A stretch of 32,894 nucleotides of DNA from Phycisphaerales bacterium (GTDB lineage: Bacteria; Planctomycetota; Phycisphaerae; Phycisphaerales; UBA1924). The first letter of the stretch is position 1. Each line of letters starts with the position of its first letter. The stretch is taken from assembly GCA_028284805.1 (NCBI GenBank), contig JANQQZ010000032.1:1-32894 (forward strand). Direction: 5' to 3'. A model generated the notes under the pieces. That model was not told where the DNA came from and searched no databases. It saw only the letters and a list, made by a program, of their open reading frames with translations. Shown here one piece after another: positions 7,302 through 13,718 of the stretch. Both the position numbers and the translations under genes were made by a program.

Positions 7302-7928
7302 CTACTTCCGCCTGGGCAGCAGGATCTGTCCGATGACTTGCACCACGCTCGTGCCCTTCGACTGGTGGTGCCCAGTGATGCCCATGGCCTCGAGCACGCC
7401 GAAGCCGAGCGCCACGTCGATCAGGATCCAGGCGATCATGTCCGCCGGCACCCGGCCCGAGACCTTTTTGGCCGATTGCGCGGCCTCGACTTCCGACTCC
7501 ACGAACGCGTGCAGCGAGCGGAAGTGCTTGACCACCGCCTTGTGGATCTCGGCGTCGCCCGTCTCGGTGATCGCCTGCAGGATGATGCGGTAGCGGACCG
7601 CCTCCTCGTCGCCCAGCGCGACCATCGGGTTGGAGCCGAGCAGGATCTGGAGGCGCTGGGCCGGGTCGCCCGCCGACTCGAGCGCCTCGCGCCAGATCGA
7701 GAGGGTCGCCTCCGCGGTCTGCTCGACCAGCGCCACGAACAGGTCGCGTTTCGACTCGAAGTGCCGATAGATCACAGGCTCGGTCACGCCTGCGGCTCTG
7801 GCGATCTCTGCGGTCGTCGCCCGGGCGTAGCCCCGTTCCGCGAACAGGCTCGCAGCTACCTCGAGCAGCTGGGCCCGGCGGGCCTCGGCGGGGAGCCGCT
7901 TGCGTGGGGCGGAGGAATCGGTCGGCAT
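7302..7928 (-). CDS. TetR/AcrR family transcriptional regulator
   Basis: DNA-binding repressor-type protein of 208 aa. The N-terminal HTH is clear: RRAQLLEVAASLFAERGY (18-34), then TTAEIARAAGV and TEPVIYRHFESKRDLF (39-64), the standard TetR recognition helix region. The C-terminal ligand and dimer domain is helical, ending GQILLPRRK. The start was placed at ATG 7928 rather than at earlier in-frame codons because those would read through most of yidD, and because TACACT lies exactly 6 nt before this ATG. The gene is 20 nt after yidD and 28 nt before the cysteine desulfurase gene. Its target and ligand are unknown; autoregulation or control of the downstream desulfurase is possible but not shown. 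Confidence 0.88.
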   Translation of the reverse strand: MPTDSSAPRKRLPAEARRAQLLEVAASLFAERGYARATTAEIARAAGVTEPVIYRHFESKRDLFVALVEQTAEATLSIWREALESAGDPAQRLQILLGSNPMVALGDEEAVRYRIILQAITETGDAEIHKAVVKHFRSLHAFVESEVEAAQSAKKVSGRVPADMIAWILIDVALGFGVLEAMGITGHHQSKGTSVVQVIGQILLPRRK

Positions 7929-7934
7929 CGGCCC

Positions 7935-7940
7935 AGTGTA
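7935..7940 (-). promoter_or_regulatory. Candidate -10 box (TACACT) six nt from the TetR start
   Basis: Minus-strand reading: TACACT, spacer GGGCCG, ATG at 7928. It lies in the 20-nt gap after yidD, so the TetR-desulfurase pair could have its own leaderless promoter inside the larger operon. Confidence 0.45.
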
Positions 7941-7948
7941 GGGCGAAT

Positions 7949-8212
7949 CTAGTCGGTGCCAACCTCGCGATGCGTCTCGGAGGGCTTGACCGGGTCGTAG
8001 CCCCCCTTCACGAACGGGTTGCACCGCGCGATCCGCCAGACCGTCATCCATCCACCGCGGATCGGGCCGTGCTCGCGCAGCGCCTCAATCGCGTACTGGC
8101 TGCACGTGGGCCTGAAGCGGCACTGCCCACCCACGATGGGCGAGAGCGTCATCTGATAGAGCTTCACGAGCCCGATCATGCAAGCCGCCCCGAGCTGTCC
8201 GATGCGTGTCAC
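7949..8212 (-). CDS. yidD: Membrane protein insertion efficiency factor YidD
   Basis: Small (87 aa) amphipathic membrane-associated protein that helps YidC-dependent insertion of inner membrane proteins. The family pattern is complete: [14 protein letters not shown]-type N-terminus (here [16 protein letters not shown]), [15 protein letters not shown] at 31-45 with the conserved Cys pair, [15 protein letters not shown] with the third Cys, and GGYDPV. The ATG overlaps the rnpA stop by 4 nt (8209-8212). This rnpA-yidD order is widespread in bacteria; YidC itself is not the next gene here, unlike the common arrangement. Confidence 0.96.
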   Translation of the reverse strand: MTRIGQLGAACMIGLVKLYQMTLSPIVGGQCRFRPTCSQYAIEALREHGPIRGGWMTVWRIARCNPFVKGGYDPVKPSETHREVGTD

Positions 8213-8607
8213 GCCTCACCCCGCTTCTCGACGACGCGTCCGAGCTTCGCCAGGGCCGAGCGCAGCAGGTCGGCATAGTCGTCGGGCTTCGCCGAACGCC
8301 CCGACCGGGCTGCGATCACGATGTCGAGCCCGGGGTGCTCGCCCGCCCAGTCGGCCGCGACCAACCGGAACGCGTCACGGAGGCGACGCTTGATCGCGTT
8401 GCGTGTCACCGCGTTCCCGACGCGCCGCCCCACGCTGAGCCCAAGCCTCGGGTGCCCCAAACCGTTGGGCTTCACGAAGACCACGATCGGTCCCTTGGGG
8501 GCCTTCAGCCGGGCGTCGTAGACCGCCTTGAACTCCAGGGCCTTGGTCAGCCGGTGGCGTCGGCGATAGACCGCCCGACGAGGCGGCCCGTCCGAGGGGG
8601 TATTCAT
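8209..8607 (-). CDS. rnpA: Ribonuclease P protein component
   Basis: Protein subunit of RNase P, which removes the 5' leader of precursor tRNAs together with the catalytic RNA. The hallmark RNR region is visible at 60-81 ([11 protein letters not shown] then [11 protein letters not shown]), with R69, N70, K73 and R74 conserved. Upstream [10 protein letters not shown] and PRLGLSV, and downstream [10 protein letters not shown], also fit the family. Length 132 aa is normal. Its ATG overlaps the stop of the upstream 189-aa gene, and its stop overlaps the yidD start, both as ATGA. The usual upstream partner rpmH (ribosomal protein L34) is not found before it. TACCGT lies 6 nt before the ATG. Confidence 0.95.
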   Translation of the reverse strand: MNTPSDGPPRRAVYRRRHRLTKALEFKAVYDARLKAPKGPIVVFVKPNGLGHPRLGLSVGRRVGNAVTRNAIKRRLRDAFRLVAADWAGEHPGLDIVIAARSGRSAKPDDYADLLRSALAKLGRVVEKRGEA

Positions 8608-9173
8608 GCAGGAACGGTAGCGTGCGAGGGCTCGGCATCGGCCTCCGCCCGGTTCGTCCGAGGGGGCATCAGCCCGATCAGCACGCCCAAACCGCCCGCC
8701 GCCAGCAGCCAGAGCCGGCTCCGCTCGCCCGTCGCCCAGGAGGCCAATCGTGAGCGGTCCTCGCGGTGCAGGGGCGCGTCCGGAGGCGTCCGCGGATCGG
8801 GCTCGAGCATCGCGAACACCGACGCGCTCGCCAGCCCCGGGTCGACCTCGAACTCCGCCAGCGGCGACAGCCCGTTGGGGTAGAGGTTCAGCTGGAGGGC
8901 CCTGAGTTGGCGCACCGTTGCCGGTTCGCGGGCGATGACCGACGCGAGGTACGCCTCGTGTTTGGCGAGACGGTCCAGGCGTTCCCGTTCCCACGTCAGG
9001 GCAACGTCCCGCCGGTAGCGGGCCTCGTCGAGGGCCTCGCCCGCGGGGATCAGCACCGCTGCGCCGATCGCGCCGATCCCAGCGATCAGGAAGAACCACC
9101 CCGGATCCGGCCATCCGTGTCCGGTGCGCGCGCGACCATGCGAGCCTCTGCCCATCCGTGGAGCTATCGACAC
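8604..9173 (-). CDS. Two-helix membrane protein of unknown function upstream of rnpA
   Basis: No family recognised. A hydrophobic helix at about 27-44 (FFLIAGIGAIGAAVLIPAG) is followed by an extracytoplasmic helical region rich in Arg, Glu and Leu (RYRRDVALTWERERLDRLAKH), then a second helix at about 152-166 (LWLLAAGGLGVLIGLM) and a short polar tail. This topology, with a coiled domain held between two membrane segments, is seen in small planctomycete envelope proteins. The stop overlaps the rnpA start by 4 nt, so it is translated with rnpA-yidD and takes the place where rpmH is normally found. The start is uncertain: GTG at 9173, or ATG at 9155 giving 183 aa; neither has a clear ribosome site. 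Confidence 0.7.
   Translation of the reverse strand: MSIAPRMGRGSHGRARTGHGWPDPGWFFLIAGIGAIGAAVLIPAGEALDEARYRRDVALTWERERLDRLAKHEAYLASVIAREPATVRQLRALQLNLYPNGLSPLAEFEVDPGLASASVFAMLEPDPRTPPDAPLHREDRSRLASWATGERSRLWLLAAGGLGVLIGLMPPRTNRAEADAEPSHATVPA
8614..8619 (-). promoter_or_regulatory. Possible -10 box (TACCGT) six nt from the rnpA start
   Basis: Minus-strand reading: TACCGT, spacer TCCTGC, ATG at 8607. It fits TANNNT-N6-ATG but lies inside the end of the upstream gene, whose stop overlaps the rnpA start, so it is weaker evidence than the intergenic examples. Confidence 0.25.
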
Positions 9174-9307
9174 CCGCGATCCGATCGGTGCAGGATCCGG
9201 TCGCCCGCGTGACGCGAACCCTGTGACGGGCCAATGATCCCGCGAGAGAGATCCGGTCTTTCGTACGCAACCGCACCCCTAGCCAGACTCTGAAAGGAAA
9301 TTCTCCC

Positions 9308-9829
9308 ATGGATCACGACCACGATTCCCGAGGCCGGGGACGGGGCAACCGTCGGGGGCTCCCCCTCAGCGAGCTCGACCCCGCCCTCACCGAGAAGTCG
9401 CGAAAGGTCATCGGAGGCGCGATCGAGGTGCACAAGGCCCTGGGCCCGGGCTTCAGCCGCGAGATCTACCTCAACGCCATCAAGCACGAGCTCACCGAGG
9501 CCGGCCTCGACTACGAACTCGACGCAGAGTTCGAGGTCGTGTACAAGGACAAGGACCTGGGCGGCGTGTCGATCGACATCTTCGTCGAGGAGCGCTTCGC
9601 GGTCGAGATCCTGGCCCGCCCGGGTCAGATCGGCTCGCTCGAGCGCCTCGCCCTGCGCAGCAAGCTCCGCGCCGCAGACGTCGAGCTCGGGCTGATCATC
9701 AACTTCTCCGAGCGCCGCCTGAAGGACGGGCTCGTCCGCGTGCTCAACCCAGAGAAGCTCAACCTCCAGCGCGAGGACGAGGGCGGGCACGACGACGAGT
9801 ACGAGGACGACGACAGCGGCGAGGACTGA
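9308..9829 (+). CDS. GxxExxY-like protein with degenerate nuclease motif
   Basis: Related to the GxxExxY family, which has a PD-(D/E)XK-like core and no firm biological role. Seen: KVIGGAIEVHKALGPGF (33-49), the family-defining segment as GFSREIY (48-54, with Glu one place later than usual), SIDIFVEE with D90, AVEILA with E100, and the closing LGLIINFSERRLKDGLVRV. The position two after E100, normally Lys in an ExK motif, is Leu (L102), so metal-dependent cleavage is unlikely. The N-terminus is an Arg/Gly/Asp-rich 20 residues and the C-terminus is strongly acidic (HDDEYEDDDSGED), both unlike standard members. AAGGAAA about 7 nt before ATG is a good ribosome site. Confidence 0.85.
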   Translation: MDHDHDSRGRGRGNRRGLPLSELDPALTEKSRKVIGGAIEVHKALGPGFSREIYLNAIKHELTEAGLDYELDAEFEVVYKDKDLGGVSIDIFVEERFAVEILARPGQIGSLERLALRSKLRAADVELGLIINFSERRLKDGLVRVLNPEKLNLQREDEGGHDDEYEDDDSGED

Positions 9830-9859
9830 GCCTCGGTCTTGGCTGCCCCCCGCATCTCG

Positions 9860-9865
9860 TAGACT
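9860..9865 (+). promoter_or_regulatory. Candidate -10 box (TAGACT) six nt from the 229-aa gene
   Basis: TAGACT, spacer CACCGC, ATG at 9872, in a 42-nt gap after the GxxExxY gene. No Shine-Dalgarno sequence is present. Confidence 0.5.
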
Positions 9866-9871
9866 CACCGC

Positions 9872-10561
9872 ATGGCCGAACGCCGATTCAGCCCGCTCCA
9901 GTTGCTCACGCGCCTGGCCGTGATCGCGGTCGTGGGCGCCGCGGGCCTGTTCGGGTACCAGTTGCTGCGCGCGGACCTCGCTGCTCAGGTCTACCGCGAC
10001 CGGCTCGAGGGCCTCGCGGGCGAGTACGAGCAGCTGCGGGGCCAGTTCAACGAGGTCGTCGCCCAGACCGCGGTCACCGAGCTGCTGGTGAAGGATAACG
10101 CCGTCACGGTCCGCATCGCGAGCGCCGCGGGCACGGTCGAGACCATCGAGACACCGTTCACCGCCGACGGCGAGCTGCACGTCGACTACGTCGTGCTCGA
10201 CGGGCGCCTGCTCATCCGCAGGCTCTACGACGAGTCGACCCCGCCAAGCGAGGCGATGGTGATCGACCCGGCGCTCGCCGACGTCGACTGGGACGCGCCC
10301 GGTGCACGTTTCGGCAAGACCATCTACCGCACGGTCGACGAGGGGCGATGGGTAATCTCGGTGTCTGCCAACGGCTCGCTCGATCTGTCCCGCGCGGGTG
10401 ACGCCGACGTTGTCGAGCTGGCCAGCGAGCCCCCCGTGCGTGAGTACGACGAGATCCACACTGAGACGAAGGCCGAGATCGGCGACATCGGGCCTGGCGA
10501 GGTCTTCCGCAGGCTGTTTTTTGGCCCGCCAACCTCGGCTGACGATTCCGGGCAGCCGTGA
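9872..10561 (+). CDS. Membrane-anchored protein of unknown function, 229 aa
   Basis: No family recognised. A single hydrophobic helix at about 12-32 (LAVIAVVGAAGLFGYQLL) is followed by a coiled-coil segment (YRDRLEGLAGEYEQLRGQF, about 41-59) and then a beta-rich domain (TELLVKDNAVTVRI, ELHVDYVVLDGRLLIRRLYD, GRWVISVSANGSLDL) resembling a small sandwich or barrel outside the membrane. The tail after 195 is acidic and Pro-rich. The anchor plus coiled coil plus beta domain layout recalls envelope scaffold proteins, but nothing diagnostic is seen. It is 40 nt upstream of the thioredoxin-fold gene, which has its own TAGACT box and ribosome site. Confidence 0.78.
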   Translation: MAERRFSPLQLLTRLAVIAVVGAAGLFGYQLLRADLAAQVYRDRLEGLAGEYEQLRGQFNEVVAQTAVTELLVKDNAVTVRIASAAGTVETIETPFTADGELHVDYVVLDGRLLIRRLYDESTPPSEAMVIDPALADVDWDAPGARFGKTIYRTVDEGRWVISVSANGSLDLSRAGDADVVELASEPPVREYDEIHTETKAEIGDIGPGEVFRRLFFGPPTSADDSGQP

Positions 10562-10601
10562 CCATCCTGTAGACTCCGGCGACACCCCGGAGGGCTCACC
10601 G

Positions 10602-11864
10602 ATGGCTGGATCGCTGCTCGCTCGCTCGACTGGACTGCTCGCGGCACTCTCCGTCGCAACCACCGCCTCCGCCCAGGTCACGATCGGCGCGCCCGCCCCC
10701 GCGATCGATCTCGAAGCACTCGAGAACACGCCGGTCGACATCGGCATGACCGCCGAAGACGTCACGTGGGACGCCCTCGCGGGCAAGACCGTCGTGCTCG
10801 AGTTCTGGGCGACGTGGTGCGGCCCGTGCATCGCCGCGATCCCTCACCTCAACGAGCTCGCAGATTCCTACGCGGGCACCGACGACGTGGTCTTCCTGAG
10901 CGTGACCGATGAGCCCGTGGATCACGTCAACGAGTTCCGCACCAGGCGCGAGATGAGGAGCTGGATCGGGCACGACCTGGACCGCGACACGATCGGGGCA
11001 TTCGGCGTCCGCGGCATCCCTCGCACATTCCTGATCCACGACGGGCGTGTCATGGCTGATACGCACCCCAGCCAACTGAAGCGCGAGCACATCGAGATCG
11101 CACGCCGGGGTGAGGTGGTCGAGTACCTCTCGGAGCACAACCTCGAACGAGGCTCCGACGTCGGCGGCGACGAGGCTGGAGGCTCGATGCCGCTCGGGCG
11201 ACGCGACCGCGTCGACATGACCGCGGGCCTCGATCCGTACAGCACGCTCGATGTCACGCCCGAGTTCCAGATCATCGTCCGCGAGCCTGATCCGGCGCAG
11301 CGAGGGATGTATTCGGGCGACGCTTCCGTCACCATGCTCGGCCAGACCATCGACACGCATGTTGCGCTGTTCTGGGGGGTGCCTCGCTACGCGGTCGATC
11401 TTGATGAGTCGCTCGAGGGGACGCGGTTCGACGTCATCGTGCGTCGGGGCAACGTGCCCGCTGAGGCCATCCGCCCGATCGTCTCGGCGGCGATGGGGGT
11501 GAACGTTGAGCAGACGACCGTTTCAGCGCAGGGCTATCGCGCTGTCCTGGGCGAAGAAGGGCTGAAGCTCGAAGCCTCTGGTCTTGAACAAGCGCTCGGC
11601 CACTCCACGCGCAGCAGCCCTGAGATGGTCCAGGTCATCAGCGAGTCCAACACCGTGGGCCAGCTTCTCGCGCTCACGTCGTCGCTGCTTGGTGTTCCGA
11701 TCGAGGATGCCACCGAGACGGGCGATGACCTCTACAGGTACAGCGTCTTCCTGAACGCGGACCGCGAGGGCATGCCCGCCGAGTTCTTCGAATCCACCGG
11801 CATCCGCCTCGAGCCCATCGAGACCGAGGTCGAGGGCGTCGCCGTCCGCCCGATCGAGCGCTGA
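10602..11864 (+). CDS. TlpA-type thioredoxin fused to a TIGR03435-like C-terminal domain
   Basis: Secreted redox protein of 420 aa. Signal peptide about 1-24 ending TASAQ. A TlpA-type thioredoxin domain spans about 28-200, with EFWATWCGPC (C73 and C76), FLSVTDEP and the cis-Pro segment RGIPRTFLIHDG. From about 219 a second domain begins TPEFQIIVRE and runs through RFDVIVRRG, YRAVLGEEGLKLEA, and the ending STGIRLEPIETEVEG. This order (predicted RFD segment, Leu-rich middle, closing GL.LE..P.E segment) resembles the TIGR03435 'soil-associated' family; I am moderately confident. The start at ATG 10602 is preceded by GGAGGG, and a TAGACT box at 10570-10575 gives a short conventional leader. The upstream in-frame ORF extension overlaps the previous gene and is rejected. 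Confidence 0.85.
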   Translation: MAGSLLARSTGLLAALSVATTASAQVTIGAPAPAIDLEALENTPVDIGMTAEDVTWDALAGKTVVLEFWATWCGPCIAAIPHLNELADSYAGTDDVVFLSVTDEPVDHVNEFRTRREMRSWIGHDLDRDTIGAFGVRGIPRTFLIHDGRVMADTHPSQLKREHIEIARRGEVVEYLSEHNLERGSDVGGDEAGGSMPLGRRDRVDMTAGLDPYSTLDVTPEFQIIVREPDPAQRGMYSGDASVTMLGQTIDTHVALFWGVPRYAVDLDESLEGTRFDVIVRRGNVPAEAIRPIVSAAMGVNVEQTTVSAQGYRAVLGEEGLKLEASGLEQALGHSTRSSPEMVQVISESNTVGQLLALTSSLLGVPIEDATETGDDLYRYSVFLNADREGMPAEFFESTGIRLEPIETEVEGVAVRPIER

Positions 11865-11937
11865 ACCGGGCCAGGTCGCCTCAAAATTCTGTGTCGAGCG
11901 TGTCGCCTCGCGCGGCGGTTGTCGCATGAGCTTCGTG

Positions 11938-11956
11938 CCGGGCCGTGGGGGCCCGG
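11938..11956 (+). other. GC-rich hairpin in the leader before the first CTERM gene
   Basis: Arms CCGGGCC (11938-11944) and GGCCCGG (11950-11956) form a perfect 7-bp stem with a 5-nt loop. No T-run follows, so it is not a standard Rho-independent terminator; it lies 44 nt before the start at 12001 and could be an mRNA leader stem or a Rho-assisted end for the upstream gene. Confidence 0.35.
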
Positions 11957-12000
11957 GACAAGACCAACACGACACCTTGACAACGAAGAAGGAGACCACC

Positions 12001-12654
12001 ATGAAAGCTCTGACCGCGATCGCTCTGTCCGCGTCCGCGCTGACCATCGCCGCAGGCGCCGCCGCCGACCCCATCGACGGGATCTACATCGACGGGCCCG
12101 ACTGCGACAACCACGGGCCGCTCCAGGCCGTCGAGGAGTTCGGCAACCCGTCCGCCTTCCAGCCCAGCCAGTGGATCGATCACGCCTCGACCTTCACGTC
12201 GCTCAGCGCCTGCCCGCTGACCGACGATCCGACCATGCCCAACGCTCTGGTCACGATCACCAACCTCACCAGCCGCACGCTCGACAACCTCTTCTACGTG
12301 GGCGACCCCGAGACACGCTTCAGCAACGTCGATGGCTTTGGCTTCGGCGCGGGCTCGCCCTCCATCCCGGGTCTGGCCTTCCGCATCGACGAGATGGGCG
12401 GCAACCAGAACCTGATCTTCGAGAGCGGCGCATTCAACGGCCTCTTCGAGCCGGGCGAGACCTGGCAGTTCATCGTCCAGGACTTCGAGAACGCCGCGGG
12501 GACGACGCCTGATCTGTTCTTCAGCGTGGGCATGGCGGGCGACTCGATCGGCATCACCAACTCGTCGGCCAGCATCGTCCGCATGGTGCCCACACCCGCC
12601 TCGGCCTCGCTGCTCGCTCTCGGCGGTCTCGCCGCTGTCCGCCGGCGCCGCTAA
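12001..12654 (+). CDS. Secreted protein with PEP-CTERM-like tail (copy 1 of tandem pair)
   Basis: 217-aa secreted protein. Signal peptide about 1-22 (MKALTAIALSASALTIAAGA, cleavage near AAADP). The mature part starts DPIDGIYIDGPDCDNHGP and contains VTITNLTSRTLDNLFYVGDP, FRIDEMG, FEPGETWQFIVQDFEN and SVGMAGDS. The end has VPTPAS, a hydrophobic stretch LLALGGLAAV and RRRR, the three-part PEP-CTERM-like sorting tail common in Phycisphaerae, so it is likely anchored or processed at the cell envelope. The ATG follows GAAGGAGA by 5 nt. Its 216-aa neighbour is a clear paralogue. The beta-rich mature domain may adopt a sandwich for extracellular binding, but no family was recognised. Cysteines at the N-terminal end and in SLSACP are conserved in both copies, suggesting a disulfide. 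Confidence 0.85.
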   Translation: MKALTAIALSASALTIAAGAAADPIDGIYIDGPDCDNHGPLQAVEEFGNPSAFQPSQWIDHASTFTSLSACPLTDDPTMPNALVTITNLTSRTLDNLFYVGDPETRFSNVDGFGFGAGSPSIPGLAFRIDEMGGNQNLIFESGAFNGLFEPGETWQFIVQDFENAAGTTPDLFFSVGMAGDSIGITNSSASIVRMVPTPASASLLALGGLAAVRRRR

Positions 12655-12695
12655 TCACGCCGATTCTCTCTCGACCACACGGAACCCACACACGC

Positions 12696-12735
12696 CGGCC
12701 CGTCGCGATCCACCGCGGCGGGCCGATTCGTTTCC
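12696..12735 (+). terminator. Probable Rho-independent terminator after CTERM copy 1
   Basis: Outer arms CGGCCCG (12696-12702) and CGGGCCG (12719-12725) with an inner CGCG/CGCG pairing and a 6-nt loop make a long GC stem. The following ATTCGTTTCC is a weak T-tract. It lies 42 nt after the stop and before the next gene's ribosome site. Confidence 0.6.
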
Positions 12736-12776
12736 AAACGACCACGGACCGCTGCACACCAACGAAGGAGTTCACG

Positions 12777-13427
12777 TTGAAGCACCACACCACGATCACC
12801 CTTGCGCTGCTCGCGCTGCCCGCCTCCGCCGAACCCATCGGGGGCGGCTACACCGACACCCCGGGTTGCGACGATCACGGCGCCTGGACCGCGGTCGAAG
12901 AGATCGGGCGTCGACCCGTGTTCGGACCCGATGCGGCGATCGAGACCATGTTCACCTTCCCGATCGATGACGTCGCCTCCTGCGCCGCGACCAACGACCC
13001 GGACATCGACAACGTCGTCGTGCTCATGACCAACAACACGGGTCGGGCGCTCGACAACCTCTGGTACGTGGGCGACGTGGGCACCACCTTCAGCAACGCC
13101 GACGGCATCGCCCGGGGCGCTGGCTCTCCGGGCCAATCCGGGCTCGCGTTCCGCATCGACGACGTCGGCGCCAACCGCCCGCTGCTGCTCGAGAGCATCG
13201 ACGACGACGGCGTCTTCCAGCCGGGCGAGACCTGGAGCTTCATCGTGCAGGACTACCAGAGCCCGCTGGGCCTGCCCGCCGACTCGTTCTTCTCGATCGG
13301 TATGGCGGGCGATTCGTCCGCGATCGTCCAGAACTCATCCGCGAGCATCGTCCGCATGGTGCCGACTCCCGGGTCGGCGTCGCTCATCGCGCTCGCGGGG
13401 TTCGCCGCGGCACGCCGCCGCCGCTGA
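12777..13427 (+). CDS. Secreted protein with PEP-CTERM-like tail (copy 2 of tandem pair)
   Basis: 216-aa paralogue of the preceding gene. Shared landmarks: D/E-PI-G-GY/IYxD.PxCDxHG near the start of the mature part, NNTGRALDNLWYVGD versus NLTSRTLDNLFYVGD, GLAFRIDD, FQPGETWSFIVQDYQ, SIGMAGDSS and NSSASIVRMVPTP. The tail is PTPGSASLIALAGFAAARRRR-like: proline motif, hydrophobic helix, Arg run. The signal peptide (1-18) is short. The start is TTG at 12777, chosen because AAGGAG stands 7 nt before it and because the next residues form the signal peptide; a later ATG would remove it. A hairpin separates the two copies, so they can be expressed at different levels. Function unknown. Confidence 0.84.
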   Translation: MKHHTTITLALLALPASAEPIGGGYTDTPGCDDHGAWTAVEEIGRRPVFGPDAAIETMFTFPIDDVASCAATNDPDIDNVVVLMTNNTGRALDNLWYVGDVGTTFSNADGIARGAGSPGQSGLAFRIDDVGANRPLLLESIDDDGVFQPGETWSFIVQDYQSPLGLPADSFFSIGMAGDSSAIVQNSSASIVRMVPTPGSASLIALAGFAAARRRR

Positions 13428-13492
13428 GACCGCGCCGCAACGAGACCGGTCTCTCCGCGTCGCAGTATGCAGCCCTCGCACACCGCCCCGCT

Positions 13493-13524
13493 CCGCCCCG
13501 TCGCGATGGGGCGGTTCTTTTTTT
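13493..13524 (+). terminator. Rho-independent terminator after CTERM copy 2
   Basis: Arms CCGCCCC (13493-13499) and GGGGCGG (13508-13514) with an 8-nt loop, followed by TTCTTTTTTT ending at 13524. This is a strong canonical terminator 65 nt after the stop codon. Confidence 0.85.
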
Positions 13525-13576
13525 GGAATCTCGACGGATCATGTCGCACGCGCCGTCCGAATCCGAATGAGTCAGC

Positions 13577-13608
13577 GAGCCCGTGTGTTCCCTCTCTCGC
13601 ACGGGCTC
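13577..13608 (+). other. Nine-bp hairpin in the glyS upstream region
   Basis: Arms GAGCCCGTG (13577-13585) and CACGGGCTC (13600-13608), loop 14 nt. No T-run follows. It stands between the upstream terminator and a second terminator-like hairpin, about 110 nt before the glyS start. It may be an untranslated leader structure; no known RNA class was recognised. Confidence 0.4.
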
Positions 13609-13642
13609 GACTGACAAAGATCTCTCTCCTCCACGCGACCGA

Positions 13643-13675
13643 GCGGCTGACAAGCTGCCCGGCCGCGTTCTTTTT
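13643..13675 (+). terminator. Terminator-like hairpin just upstream of glyS
   Basis: Arms GCGGC (13643-13647) and GCCGC (13662-13666) with GTTC and a run of five T to 13675. It ends only 43 nt before the glyS ATG, and a TACGAT box follows at 13692-13697, so it is either a backup terminator that insulates glyS or part of a leader attenuator. Confidence 0.45.
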
Positions 13676-13718
13676 GCGACCGGCCCTCCCCTACGATGCC
13701 GCCCGAGGAGACCCCCAG

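Noticed and set aside
9164-10831. 555-aa minus-strand ORF opposite the GxxExxY and 229-aa genes
   Set aside because: No domain recognised, and the plus-strand genes have ribosome or promoter signals and family motifs.
11938-11956. Hairpin as a standard terminator of the TlpA-fusion gene
   Set aside because: There is no T-tract after the stem, so it is kept only as an unassigned hairpin.
13528-13718. Possible T-box riboswitch before glyS
   Set aside because: No T-box consensus or specifier loop could be found; only simple hairpins are visible.
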